Source: Schistosoma mansoni (taxonomy: Eukaryota; Platyhelminthes; Trematoda; Strigeidida; Schistosomatidae). From it: a DNA stretch of 64,000 bases. The stretch spans positions 3,034,215 through 3,098,214 of the forward strand of contig NW_017386025.1 in the NCBI RefSeq assembly GCF_000237925.1. The letters are read 5' to 3'. The position numbers and the translations under genes are program-made. Below are positions 46,086 through 58,200 of this stretch, one piece after another; positions within the stretch are counted from its first letter, which is position 1, and every line of letters begins with the position of its first letter. The notes beneath the pieces are model-generated. The model worked only from the letters and a program-made list of their open reading frames with translations. It had not been told where the DNA came from and searched no databases.

Positions 46086-47884
46086 TTATTTAAATGGAGT
46101 GTGGTAAGACAAATGAAAATAAACGAAATAGGGCTTTAAAACTTCTTCTAGTGCCTTCAAGATACACGACAATCGTCTAAAACCCACTGTGCGCACTATT
46201 TATAGCCTTAACTATTAAATGTAACACATGCCAATCTAGCATACATCCACTGTAGCGCGGTTTATGAAGCGCGATAATTATCACTGACACTGAGAACTTT
46301 GAAACACGAAACTACAACCTTGTTTACAATATTTTTTAATATGCTTTTTTAACCCAGTGAACGAACGAACTGTGTTGTACGATACCCTTTTTACATAGCA
46401 ACTTACTGCATAGGTATAATGTGTGCAGCAAAGTTTAAATGGCGATTTAAACTACTTTAAGATCAGATGTTGCTTCATAAACACCAAAAGATCTTGACGT
46501 AAGTTATCACTATGGATAATTCATTGTCAGTGTTATGACGGATGGTCATAATAAGTGGAATTGTTCGACCCCAACATTACTACTCCAGAGACCTAAATGA
46601 ATGAGAACGGTAACTACTGGGAATGACTGATCAGATATATACAGAGTGAGTCTACTCACTGTTATTTACAGTTAGATAATCGACAATAGATTTCTCGAAG
46701 AACCAGTTGTGGTTATCAACAACTTCTGACACAGAAGTGAAGTATACAGACCACTTTCGCAGGAACGTTTCTCCTCTTTCTCAAATTGTTTTACGCTTAA
46801 CCTCATGTGCTGTCATTCTCTCTACTGCGCGAGTAAAACCGTGAAAGGAGCTTATGGGAAGTTCAACGCATTATGATCTCATTTCCCCACCCTTATATAT
46901 TCCTTGAGGCACAGCTGTACTGATTCCACCAGAAATGAGTACGGTTTTCTATATGTACTTCCTTTAAGTGGCCATTCATAGAACATAACCACTTCTAAGT
47001 CGACCCACAAGTTACATTGATCATCTTCCTTGAATAAGGTTTGTCATAGCTTTCCACCATACATCCATAAGAACTGATTCACATGTCAATGTTTTTCAGT
47101 CCTGTGATATCCGAGTCATCCTCATTGTGTATGAAATAAGACCTCAGGACAATTGGCATTTTTTCCTCCATTCTGTTTATTAGTATATCAAATCTAGATT
47201 AGTGAAACCTGCCAAGTAAACCTCTTTTAATAGTTAAAGCCTTTCAGTAAGCTTAAGGTGGGAAAATAACGAAATATTTGTGGCTGCTCGGTTAACTATA
47301 CTCTCTTGATAGTCCCTCCAATATACGAACCTAGTAGTAAAAATCAATAAAACACGCAGTTTCTTGACGTAGTACCTTTCAAAAGCAATGAACATCTCTA
47401 AAAATTTGAAACTTTGATATTGATTTCCGAAACATTCTGTCAGGTACAACGTAACATGAAGTCTAAAGATGACTCTGTTTAATGATAAATGAATGTATGA
47501 AATACCAAATTCTCGATATTTTCTGGTTTGCTCGTTCTCTGAAGCAAACAATAGGATCATCGGCTAAATTTGAATAGGATTTTTTAATGAAAACCGCTGA
47601 GATACGGTTGAATTTCATCTTTTCCTCACCTACTTGGAAAATCTAGGAAAATGCTTAGTAACAAATCGCTTGAGCTAAAGCGAATCTATTCCAAAATTAT
47701 TCGCGCTTAATCATATTACTCTAGGCAGGCAATACTCAGCATCCACACTCCTTTAACATATATTATTCATAATGAAAGGTGTATCCCAGTCCTCGAAACA
47801 AAACTATCAGGAATGAATTTTGCCGATTAAAAGAGAATATCCATCAACTACTCGGTAAACATTTCTGATTAATTCTAAGGCTAC
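46086..47884. other. intergenic, nothing supported
   Basis: No gene or clear repeat was recognised. The 108-codon minus-strand frame at 47234-47560 has no domain. Confidence 0.35.
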
Positions 47885-48478
47885 ATGAGACTAAGTGACC
47901 CCTCATCTTGTGAACGGTTAAGTGAAAGCTTTATAATACAGCCGATCCCCAGTGCCTCTCAGAAAAGTGAATGCCAAGGTATCTTGCTGACCGTAAAATA
48001 TGGTTTCATTAAGAATACCGATTTACGCAAGAGTTTAAAACAAGACGTAGGAAGAGATCTCCTGACAATAGAACCGGAAACCAGCCAGTCTTGCTACATT
48101 ATAGCTAGTCAAATAAAATGTGTTACCGGAAGAACTAAAAGTATTTGGCCGCTTAATAACCGTTATTTTGAATATCTACGTCATATAGTTCATAAAACAG
48201 CACTTGAAGAGTTTAACAAGGAGATAACGAAGTGTCTGAATATTTGTCTCCTAAAGTTAGAGGTGTCTAAAAATACTGACCTTGGAGAGAAACCTAAGAT
48301 AAGTTCCTTTTTTTTACAGACTACGTTTTATTTTCGGACACATCAGGGAGATAGCACGACTGTAAGTCCAATGCCAGTCTGGACAATGATTACCTCTAGT
48401 CTGTTTCAAAGTTCCTGTAAACTCACCCACCGAAAAACTTGTAAGCACTGTGAGGCAAAGAGTTCCACTTATTGTTAG
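47885..48478 (+). CDS. open frame of 197 codons, unknown, doubtful
   Basis: This is an unusually long open frame for this AT-rich interval. The product is rich in Ser, Lys and Cys with no motif I recognise, no signal peptide and no membrane segment. Inside it, a strong T-rich acceptor (TTTTTTTTACAG ending at 48319) and a consensus-like donor (GTAAGT at 48362) bracket a 42 nt in-frame piece. It may be a chance frame, a mobile-element relic or part of a spliced gene. Confidence 0.25.
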   Translation: MRLSDPSSCERLSESFIIQPIPSASQKSECQGILLTVKYGFIKNTDLRKSLKQDVGRDLLTIEPETSQSCYIIASQIKCVTGRTKSIWPLNNRYFEYLRHIVHKTALEEFNKEITKCLNICLLKLEVSKNTDLGEKPKISSFFLQTTFYFRTHQGDSTTVSPMPVWTMITSSLFQSSCKLTHRKTCKHCEAKSSTYC

Positions 48479-48619
48479 TTCACCAAGGAAGTCAATATTC
48501 ACTCTACAACTACTTGATAATTTGCACATTGTTAGTATTTGTGACACCAAACTATTCTTTCTCACTTAAAGAGCTTGTATCATATCATTAAGATTGTCTT
48601 ATATCTAGTAAACTTGATG

Positions 48620-48666
48620 ATTATAAATTATTATTATCATTATTATTATTATTACTATTATATTAC
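48620..48666. repeat. (ATT)n microsatellite
   Basis: An imperfect run of ATT/ATC/ACT triplets. Confidence 0.85.
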
Positions 48667-51089
48667 CACTTGGAATTGAAGTTAAAGTTATAAGCCATTC
48701 TCAGACTAGTGATAATCTTGGTTTTTATCTGTGTAACTTCACAGGCATTTTAACCACTAAACTACCTCGATCGTGAGTCACCATGGATGCCAAAGTATTA
48801 CTTTATCTTTAATTCAGTCATCTAATAGTCTGACTGTTCTTAAAATATAAACCAGTTAGTTTCACTTCTTTAAATAGAATGATGATAGGCAGAGTTGTGT
48901 GTGTTTGAGAATAAAAGAAGTACAGCCAGGTTGGAACACATACTGAATTTTATAAATGGCTGGCTAAATATTCACCCAGTACACTACTGACTCTGAATTG
49001 TTATGCAAATGACATGATATCTAATCATCACTACGTATTGAAGACATGTTGAACACGACTGGACCACTCGGCTAAGACTCAGTATCACTTCGTTTACCAT
49101 TTGAACCTTATCTCCAGGGCTTTTGGTGTACGTAGAAAAGATAGTGAGGCTTTTATTCACACCTCATAAGTCATCTGTTTCTACTGTTGGGTTCCGGGTG
49201 TATAGTCAAATGAAGGTCGTGATGTCTCTAAGATTATTTCGTGCCCAAAACATCTCTTATAATATGTAATGTAACAAAGTTTGTGGCAAATTGTCTCAGG
49301 GGAACTGTTAGCATTTCAGATGCAAGTGTCAAGTCCAAGTTTACATTTTCTTCCATCAACTGTCGCCACTTAAGAAATGCACTTCAAATGTAGTGATACA
49401 TTGAGGTGATTCATGCTAATAATTCACAACACAGTGGTTCATGGACATAGACTATTATAAACTGACAACCAAGCTATTACGAAATTTTAGCGATCTCTAT
49501 ACAACGACTAAAGAATTCCTCAGCTGAGCTATATAGAGTGAATGAAACTAATAAGCCGAAAGAGGCCAAACAGTACGGCCAAATTAGTTTCGAATATAAT
49601 ATCTAAAAGAACGGTGTTATGTTCTAAGTGTCGGACGCTATAGGCAACGACTAGTCACTTTCCTGACTTTAACAAACTCGGGAGCTGACCGATGTCTATC
49701 GAAACTGTTGTAAACCACATTTTCCTGTTCATGTACGGGGTGTAAGGATCTTTGGAAACTCTTAAGTTGTATGGCTTGTAATAATCTACAGTGTTATATC
49801 TAAATTTTAATCCGGTATGATGTTGAAGTACGATTGATTCATCCACTGATAACTTAGGCCTCAAATAACAAGAGAATCAAACTGTAATTCAGGTACCAAA
49901 CGTTTATTCGTAAACTACAAGTAGTCGACCCAAACTATATCATTCTAATTATAATCAAAACAACTACATGACGAACCATTTGTCTTTGGTTTTTCGAAAC
50001 AAAATTTCCAAAATACGGATATTAGTATGTACTTGGGGTCTCATCCGGAAAAAATCTCCTTTCATAGTATGACCTTACATTATGAAGTACATTTTTCTCT
50101 TAAGAACGTGTTCAAAGAGTAGTAACCAAATGTTATCCAGACAAAAATCTAAATTCTACCAATGTTATGTTGAGGTTTCTAATTGGTAATCAATGCTATG
50201 TATCACGGTTATTAAGGGTTTGGTCATGATAGGCTACCTTTCTTCCTACCCCAACGTGGCACTGATATGCCTTAATAATAAAATACATTTAAAAGGACAA
50301 TCACTTAAAGAGAGACAAAAAGATGCTCACACAAATATTCGTACAAACATATTTAACTACTCACACTAATAATTTATGGAACCATAAACAGGTAGCGTTA
50401 ATAATAGCTTCAGGTGAATTTTTCAAAAGTAAGTTCGTCAATAACTTCACGATATTGGATATTTAGGGAAATTACTACAAGTACCAAGTTTCTATTACTT
50501 ATATTATTAAACCACTTCTTTTCACTTTTTGATTTCCATATGAAATTAAATGCGAATCCTAATCTTCCGATGTTTGAGGCACAAGTAGGATAGGGAATCC
50601 TACCAGTATTTTTTATATATTTTTTCATATTTGGTAAATGTACTCAAAAATTAAAGTTTGGATCTTGATTATCATTGGAACCCTTGAAATACAGTAAGCT
50701 CTCACTTTTACTCTTTCATTAACAACATTTGTTGTTAGGACATCTTTTAAGTTTGTTAATTGAAGCTCGTTCGAAATTTTATTCCACTGACCTCAAACTT
50801 CAGTTTACAGATTGTCTTAGGTTTATGCTCGTTTTATCCCCATCTGTTGTCAGTTGCTTCGATCAATAAATGTAGGTATATTCCAAGTGCCTACTAAGTA
50901 ATTGGCTCAGTTATTCTCATATCCTTCTCTTTTTCAGATTTCCTTATACAGTCCACCAAAACATAACTGACTTCCAAGCTAAACGTGGACCGTGATACAT
51001 TTGCATCTCATAAGAGGACTAATTCCTCTTGCAATATTACAACAGGAGTACTCTAACCATCTTATCGAACTTCATAGTACACAATCCAG
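48667..51089. other. intergenic, B9D2 upstream region
   Basis: No gene was recognised. The right end should contain the promoter of B9D2, but no TATA or other element can be named with confidence. The 69-codon minus-strand frame at 49655-49864 may be a repeat relic. Confidence 0.35.
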
Positions 51090-51713
51090 ATGGCAGAATT
51101 GCATTGTTTTGGACAAATTTTGTGTGCTTATGGGTTCCCCCAGAAAGATTTATTCTGCAAATGGGGTCTTAAAGCTGGTAAGAATTTATGACGGCTAACA
51201 CTTTGTAAGGTTGTGCATGGAGGTTACTTGAAGGTTTAGCTGAAGGTGAGACACAAGTTGACTGCCCACTGGTTGGCGAAAAAGCATACTTTTGCCATCC
51301 AATCGATCTACATTTCGCTACAAAAGGTTTACAAGGTAACGGGAATTCATTATGTTTTATTCTTAGGTTGGCCCAAGCTTCATTTTCAGGTTTGGCATCA
51401 TGATTGGGTTGGTAAAAACGAGCTTTATGGGTACGGTTTCTGTCACATCCCAACATCTCCTGGAAATCATGAGGTTAATCTTACTTTTTTTAATAACACT
51501 TAAAAGGTAATAGTTCCTACATGGAGACCGGTAGGTTCCATTTTGGACACTTTAGTATCAAGGCTGGTTGGAGGTGGTCCACGTCTTCGCAGACCAGACA
51601 TTGTCTACGATCCAACTGATAGATTCTTGCTACAGACAGAGAGTATGGGTTACATAACACTAGATTTGAATGTCGTAACGAGAAATTTTGATAAGTTTGG
51701 TGTAGAAATGTAA
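51090..51713 (+). CDS. B9D2: B9 domain-containing protein 2, four exons with micro-introns
   Basis: B9D2 is a component of the MKS/B9 module of the ciliary transition zone, where it works with B9D1 and MKS1 as part of the gate controlling membrane protein entry to cilia. Exons are 51090-51177, 51210-51335, 51367-51473 and 51507-51713, with GT-AG introns of 32, 31 and 33 nt. The product is 175 aa, equal to the human protein. It spans one B9 domain (a C2-like fold). Readable family blocks in order: start [97 protein letters not shown] and the end [12 protein letters not shown] followed by TAA at 51711. All phases agree. The ATG is preceded directly by an AG, so trans-splicing of a leader at this point is possible but unproven. 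In flukes the likely sites of action are ciliated larvae and flame cells. Confidence 0.96.
51178..51209 (+). other. B9D2 micro-intron 1 (32 nt)
   Basis: It begins GTAAGA and ends GTAAG, and removing it joins codons in phase 1 to give the expected KAGCAW junction. Introns 2 (51336-51366, 31 nt) and 3 (51474-51506, 33 nt) are alike. Introns this small leave little room for a branch point and must be recognised by intron definition. Confidence 0.92.
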
Positions 51714-51716
51714 ATC

Positions 51717-52136
51717 ATTGTTTATGTTTTTGAAAGTTTTCAAAACAAAATGTTACCTACATCATACCGACTTGACCGTATTTCTTTTGGTATTTCATCG
51801 AATTTTTGTGTAAATAATTCTCTGGAACAAGGAATAAAAGCAATCATATTTCTTTCTTCTTAATCAACAAACTACTAAGTGCATGCACATTGTTGGGATA
51901 AAATGTTTTAAAATGGACGTGATATGATTGTTTATGTTTTTGAAAGTTTTCAAAACAAAATGTTACCTACATCATACCGACTTGACCGTATTTCTTTTGG
52001 TATTTCATCGAATTTTTGTGTAAATAATTCTCTGGAACAAGGAATAAAAGCAATCATATTTCTTTCTTCTTAATCAACAAACTACTAAGTGCATGCACAT
52101 TGTTGGGATAAAATGTTTTAAAATGGACGTGATATG
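51717..52136. repeat. perfect 210 bp tandem duplication
   Basis: Copy 1 (51717-51926) and copy 2 (51927-52136) are identical by eye over the whole 210 bp unit. The unit starts four bases after the B9D2 stop codon and contains one GGAATAAAAG, so the putative poly(A) signal is doubled (about 51831 and 52041). Confidence 0.95.
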
Positions 52137-55100
52137 AAGTTCGAAAGAAGGAGAGAAATCAAGGTTTAGTTAATTATGAATTATGAAAGTTTTCAGTGCT
52201 GCCGAAACTTAATCAAGTGAATTTAATTCACAAACGTTTTCAGCACAGAAGGTAATTCATTTTAGGTAGGTCTGTCGCTTTATTCAAGAGCATGTTTATA
52301 TTCATTTATCCTATACCGAAAGAAACAATGTTACGAAAGTAGTATACATATCAAAAAGTAACAAGATAAATGTTACGTTTTTGACAATGGATAGTTGATA
52401 TTGGTATCCTCAGACGCCCATAATAAAAGACCTTCCATCTCCGTTGAAAATTCCTTTTAAAACCCTTTGACTACCATCCGTAATGTTGATTAACGTCATA
52501 CGCTGACTAGGTAAAAAGAGGATCAACGTGAAATTCAAAGTGGGATCATTTAAAGTCACCACGTAGCTAAAGCTTTGCTGAAAACAAGAAACTCAATAAC
52601 AAGCTAGTTATATTCCAGATTACAAATAGACAGGTTCTGTTTGTGATAACAGTTCGACACCAAACGTAATCAAATATTAGTTTTCAGTAGCGATGTAAAA
52701 CACAATTGCAATTTTTAAAGAAATGGATCTCATCACTGAATCTGTTTTAAGAAAAAATATGGCACAATATATCTTGATATTGACAGAAGTTTAACAATGA
52801 GTTCACAATAATATTATTTAGGAGTGAATAATGTGACACGACTAAGTAGAAACCAATATTTCTGTTTTACAGGTAATAATGTTGCTGAAATAATCATCCA
52901 TAGGATATATTTGGTTATGGAAATGATGTTTAGCTAATGGACTGATCGTTGTAAATAAAAATACTACACGTTAGACGATTTCTTGTGTTAAATAATTTTC
53001 CGGTTTCAGGATCGCCAAGTACAATCTCTAACCTTATTTGTTTCCTTTAAATCTGTCTAACAAATAATCGATCAACGACATAAGAATACTTAGATATTGT
53101 AAGGATTTTTCAGACAAATATGTTTTCTAAATAAAATCATTTTTCTACTGTGATTTCTAGCCTTACAGTCTCGTAAGCTTACACAAACCTTTTAACCCAT
53201 TTACCGGTATCGTTTCATTTACAGTGACTATTAGTCGAGTTCTCAAGATTTTTTCAACACAGCTTTGTTTTCTAGGATAACCTTCCTAGCGTACTGTGCT
53301 AGTACATCGTCACCATCTAGCCTTTTGGTCTTTCACTAGGTTTGGTTGCTATCAGCATTAGGTGGATAATTATAGGTGTAAAGCTTAGGAATATTTTAAA
53401 TCTTAATTCACTGTCAATTTTGTTCAATACTACCTCTGCTTTAATTAGGTGTGACAACTCAGTTTATTATTAGATTATTTTTAGCATGATAGTTTGTGAA
53501 GCATAATATTGGTTTCATTTGATTACGCAGTTTATTCAGTATGATATTCTTCATATTAATTTGATGTGAACTTTGTTTGACAAGACATACATCATGTGTT
53601 TTGTAGTAATTCCGCGTATTTCCTCTACATATGATGATTACTAACTGACCATCAGGTCTATGCAAAATTGTAATATCAATGGATTTTTTTGGGTTAAAAG
53701 TTGACGCATTTTGAATGATTAGTAAAATTTCCTTCTGCACTAGTCTTTGTGTTCTTATCTTGGGCCGTGGAAATCGCAATGGTTCATAGTATCGAGTATC
53801 AAGATTAATCTCGTAGGTTCAACACTTTAAAAGCTATTTTTGGTGAATCAATAAACATTTTCAGCGTTTATTTGTCAAACTGTTGGTTTATGGTATTTTA
53901 ATTTAGGAGCTTATCTATGATTTATAAAGTGTTGTTATACCTTTTCGGGCTCATAAATTACAATTAGTTAATTGTAAACTTGCTATTCAAACTTTTATCA
54001 AAAATATAATAATTCTGTATATATTTGACTTTTAGTATTTATGATATGGTGTTGTATTTTATCCATTTAATCACACGAAATTTTAAGTTTGAATAATAAA
54101 TATTTGGGTGGATTTCTACTTTTCCTATTAATAATTCGAGGGAAAGGAGAATTCAGCATAAATGGTCGATCGATAGTGTATACTGTAGCTGATTTTGTGC
54201 CAGTATTGACATTAACTTAAGTAGAGTCACATAATTTATTGTATATTCCTCCTCGTTTTCATCAAAGTCACTAACACGTATCCACGAACGAAAGTAAATT
54301 CACATTATTCTGTTTTGATTGTCGGAATACCACAGTGAAAAAAAATGAGTATTTAATAGGAAAACGTGTTTCATTACGGAACACCTATCTACTTCAATTA
54401 CTGTTTAGTTATTAGTATAAGGGTACCAATATGCATAGTTTAACCTAATTCTTATTGACGGTTTATCAGAGTTGTCAGCTCAGTAAGCAAAGTCATAGAA
54501 TTTAGTTTTAATCATTATCATAATCTAAATTTGATAATTAAACGCTTTAATAAGTTACTCACCATTAAAAAGTCAGAAAGTAGATGAAAAGCTATTTTCT
54601 ATTTGAACATAGTAATTAAAATTAACACAACATATATTTCATCATATTTATAATATTTTTAAGTTATTGCATGCAAGGGAACTAATGGGCATTTGTGTTG
54701 ATCCTAAATTAGTACTGGTGTTAAATAATAGTTTGAGCATGATATTGTATAAATTTTTGTTTCAATCCACTTTCCATTTTACTTAGTACTTATTTGCTTG
54801 TTATTATTATTTCAGACTTCTCAGTTCTGTAGGTTGACAAGGTCAAGACTGATTAGAATTCAGACTAGGGAAAAAAATAGATAAACGAACTGATAGAAAG
54901 AGGGAAAGCGATAAGCAAAAAGCAAACAGCGTCGCTTGTCAGGATAACGTTTTGATTGGTTTTTTTCAGATGGACACTGTCATGCTATTCTCATGAGTGT
55001 TCAGCTGGTTGGAATTAAGATTAAATTTGACATTTTATCGACGAAAGCGCAATTAATTAATAAAGGCGATAAAATAACATTTTGTCTTTTTTTTTGAAAA

Positions 55101-55236
55101 ATAAGCACATTTAAATGGGTATTATTAGGCATTGAATACATAACGAAAACTTAGAGAAGGAGGAGATAACTTTCATTGCTACTAGTGCTTTGTCTGACTT
55201 TTTAGTTCATTTCATATAGTGTGTACCTATCATTAA
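52137..55236. other. intergenic between convergent B9D2 and ryanodine receptor
   Basis: AT-rich with no supported gene. It should hold the 3' UTR of the ryanodine receptor left of 55237. The 106-codon minus-strand frame at 53459-53779 has no recognisable domain and no known homologue. Confidence 0.4.
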
Positions 55237-58200
55237 TTATTTCGGTTGTAATTCTTCTTCATATTGTTTTCTGAAACAATCACCAATAGGAAAGAAATCC
55301 CAACATCTTTGTTGATACAACTCCCAAACATATGTTTCCTAGATAAGAAAAAAGCAGTGGGAATATTAAAAAGGACAAGGCAGATTTTATTTATTTAGAA
55401 AAGAACCTAATGATGATACATAACTATAAATGAACCTTTCTAAAACTTATAAAAATATAATTAACTAAACTAGTAGCTAGAATAAGACTAATTTTGAAGT
55501 GATAGAAGAAATTTATTATTGAGGTGAATGGATTCAAGGTAGTCACACCCTACGCGTTGGATGATTAAACTATGAGTCTTGTTCAACATGGCAATAAAAC
55601 TTTTACAGTTAAATTACTCGATTAAAATCACCGAAATCTACTAAATATAACTACTTCATTCGTTTAATTTTCTTGGTCGAGTAAGTGAATTCACAGTATA
55701 GGTGGTTTAAGGTGTTATTAAATGTTGTTGATATCACAACATAAGTTAAGACAATGGAAGACGATTGGGCAGTGTCGCAAGTTGGTTGAAGTTAGACATT
55801 TACACAGTAAAATTCAGGCTGTGTTCTAGATATCAAAGGTTCTTTGCGAGACCTAAGGTTCTGGGCTCGATAGCTTGTTGGATCGTGAATGTGCACTGTT
55901 GAGGAGTCCCGTAATGGAACGAAACAGCTATCCAGTGCTTCCTGGTTTTCCATGGATATCTGACTTGGGTTTGTTTGTAATATCAACAAGCCTCGGTGAA
56001 AATTCTCTTGAGACAGGTGTTAGTGAAATGACGAATAGTTAAATATTAATCAACAAAAAGCTAACATAATGATACTAATTTGTAAAACAAATGAATTAAT
56101 CAGTTTTAAGAACGAACTCTTCAAATTAATTTTTTGAGGTAATATTCACTTAAAGGTAAGCTGATGAAAAAAGACCTAGATGTAGCCATTCTTAGTAACA
56201 ATCTTACTTCAGTTGTAAGAACTGTGTTCACTCTGCGAAATCTCTCGTACATCATTGTTGTTTATAATGATAATTATAGTAATGATAATCGCTAAATCTG
56301 CCCAATTATAGTTAAATGAATTAATTTAGTCATGTAAAATGGCATAAGTTTAATTCATCACTTTACTTCACTAAAGAAATTGAAACAGAACCATATTATT
56401 GATACAGTATGTGTTATATCGTTCAATCCGTTTTTTCACATTTTAGCCATATTATTCCATAAGATTTAGGTAAACAAAACACTGTATGCAGTAGACGTTC
56501 TACCAAGTGCAATCTTTATACAAAGTATACGAAAAGCATACTTAAGCACATATTTCAAAGGCAAATTGCTTACACACTTAAAATTATAAAAACTGAAAGT
56601 CATTAAGTAGTTGGCTAGTTTGTGAAACTGAGTTCGAATTGAAGATAGTCTTTTTTTTCACGGACTAACTTCAGTTGGAGAACCGTTGATAACCAGAAGT
56701 CAGTGGAAAAATATCTCATTCTATTCCGAAATCTATCAGCTGTACAAAATTATAACTTCGAACGGCTTGAATTCAAGACCCTGGGGTATCTTGGTAACTA
56801 TACTACTTTTAGTCCACTGGGTAGTAACTGGCGATTCTCCACCTTCTTGAGTAGAGAGAAGTTGCTAAATAATGATGCTGAATCCTCGTCGCACTGTATC
56901 AACGTTTAACTAATATTGATGATATGAACCATTAGGTTCCAACTCAATGTTCTCGAGGTGCTATGTTGTCTGGACGGTCTGAAGATTCCATGGTCGCTAA
57001 TGAACTAGGTCGTCATTATCTATTCACAAAAATAATCCGGACTAGAATGAAAAAAACTGTTCAGTACCTTCTAGTTCCCAATGGTTCTTCTTCTTTATAT
57101 TAATTCGTGGCGGAAACTACCTTCAAATTACAGCTAATTAAATTTAGAATCAGTGGATTATCTTTACAACAAAACAAGTTAAATAGTTTTACTAACTTGA
57201 CCAGTGTATTCTGTATCCGGCTTATTGATTATATGCATTAGAAAGTACCTGCAAAATGAAACGGAAGACAAAGAAGAGATTCTAAATATTAGATTTACTA
57301 ATTACTGGTGAAAATTACAAGAATAATTGTCTTCTGTCATGTAGGACAACTGACAATAAACTCTAAAGTAACTGATCACATATGAATGTAAGTTTTACTG
57401 TTTTCCACAGTCCTTCATTTAGAATGTAAAATGAACATGGCTTAATGATTTTAGACAAATCACACGTTGATCTTAGTCTATGATCAAAATTACCATTAAA
57501 TTTAGCAGATTTTCATGTTAATGGCAATATTAGAACTTAGTTACTTTGTAGGGAACATGGTTGATTTGCAAAGAAATAACGAAAACCGGAAGAAATTACT
57601 TTCTTAAATACTTCAAATTATTCAACACACTTCCAACTTTAATTTGAACTGAGTTTGAGACTATCTAAACATGGAGAGAAAAATCAGTATAAATTAGTAT
57701 TTTTCAGACTTGATTTGCTGTCAAATCGAATTGACTATCTTTCAATAAAACTGAAATAACAATTTAGCAGTTATCTAGTATTTCGAAGTTTTAATTAACT
57801 GTTTCACTGTGTAGTATACATGTCACAATAGACTATCCAAACGTTTGCCAGCATAATCCATCATATTTCTTGTCAGTATGAACGATAAAATCACTCTGTT
57901 TTTAAACTTAAATGCCCATAGTTTACCAATTAAAAGCAAACACTTCCTATTTATAGTAAATAAAAAAAACTATAGAGCAAAAGTATCAGTATCAAGGTAA
58001 TGTAAATTGTTTATACATTAAGTTATTTTTAAAGTCGGAATAATATTTCGAGAATGGAAGTAAAATGTCATTCAACTCCTTAAACAGTTAGCTATATGCA
58101 GTGTAGAACCTGGCACATATTTGTGCCGGTTTAAGTTACAACATCACTTTAGCACAGCAAGATGAAATTATTAGGACAAATCCCACAGTAGTAAAAATAA

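Noticed and set aside
51169-51456. 95-codon minus-strand frame
   Set aside because: It is antisense to B9D2 exons and spans their micro-introns.
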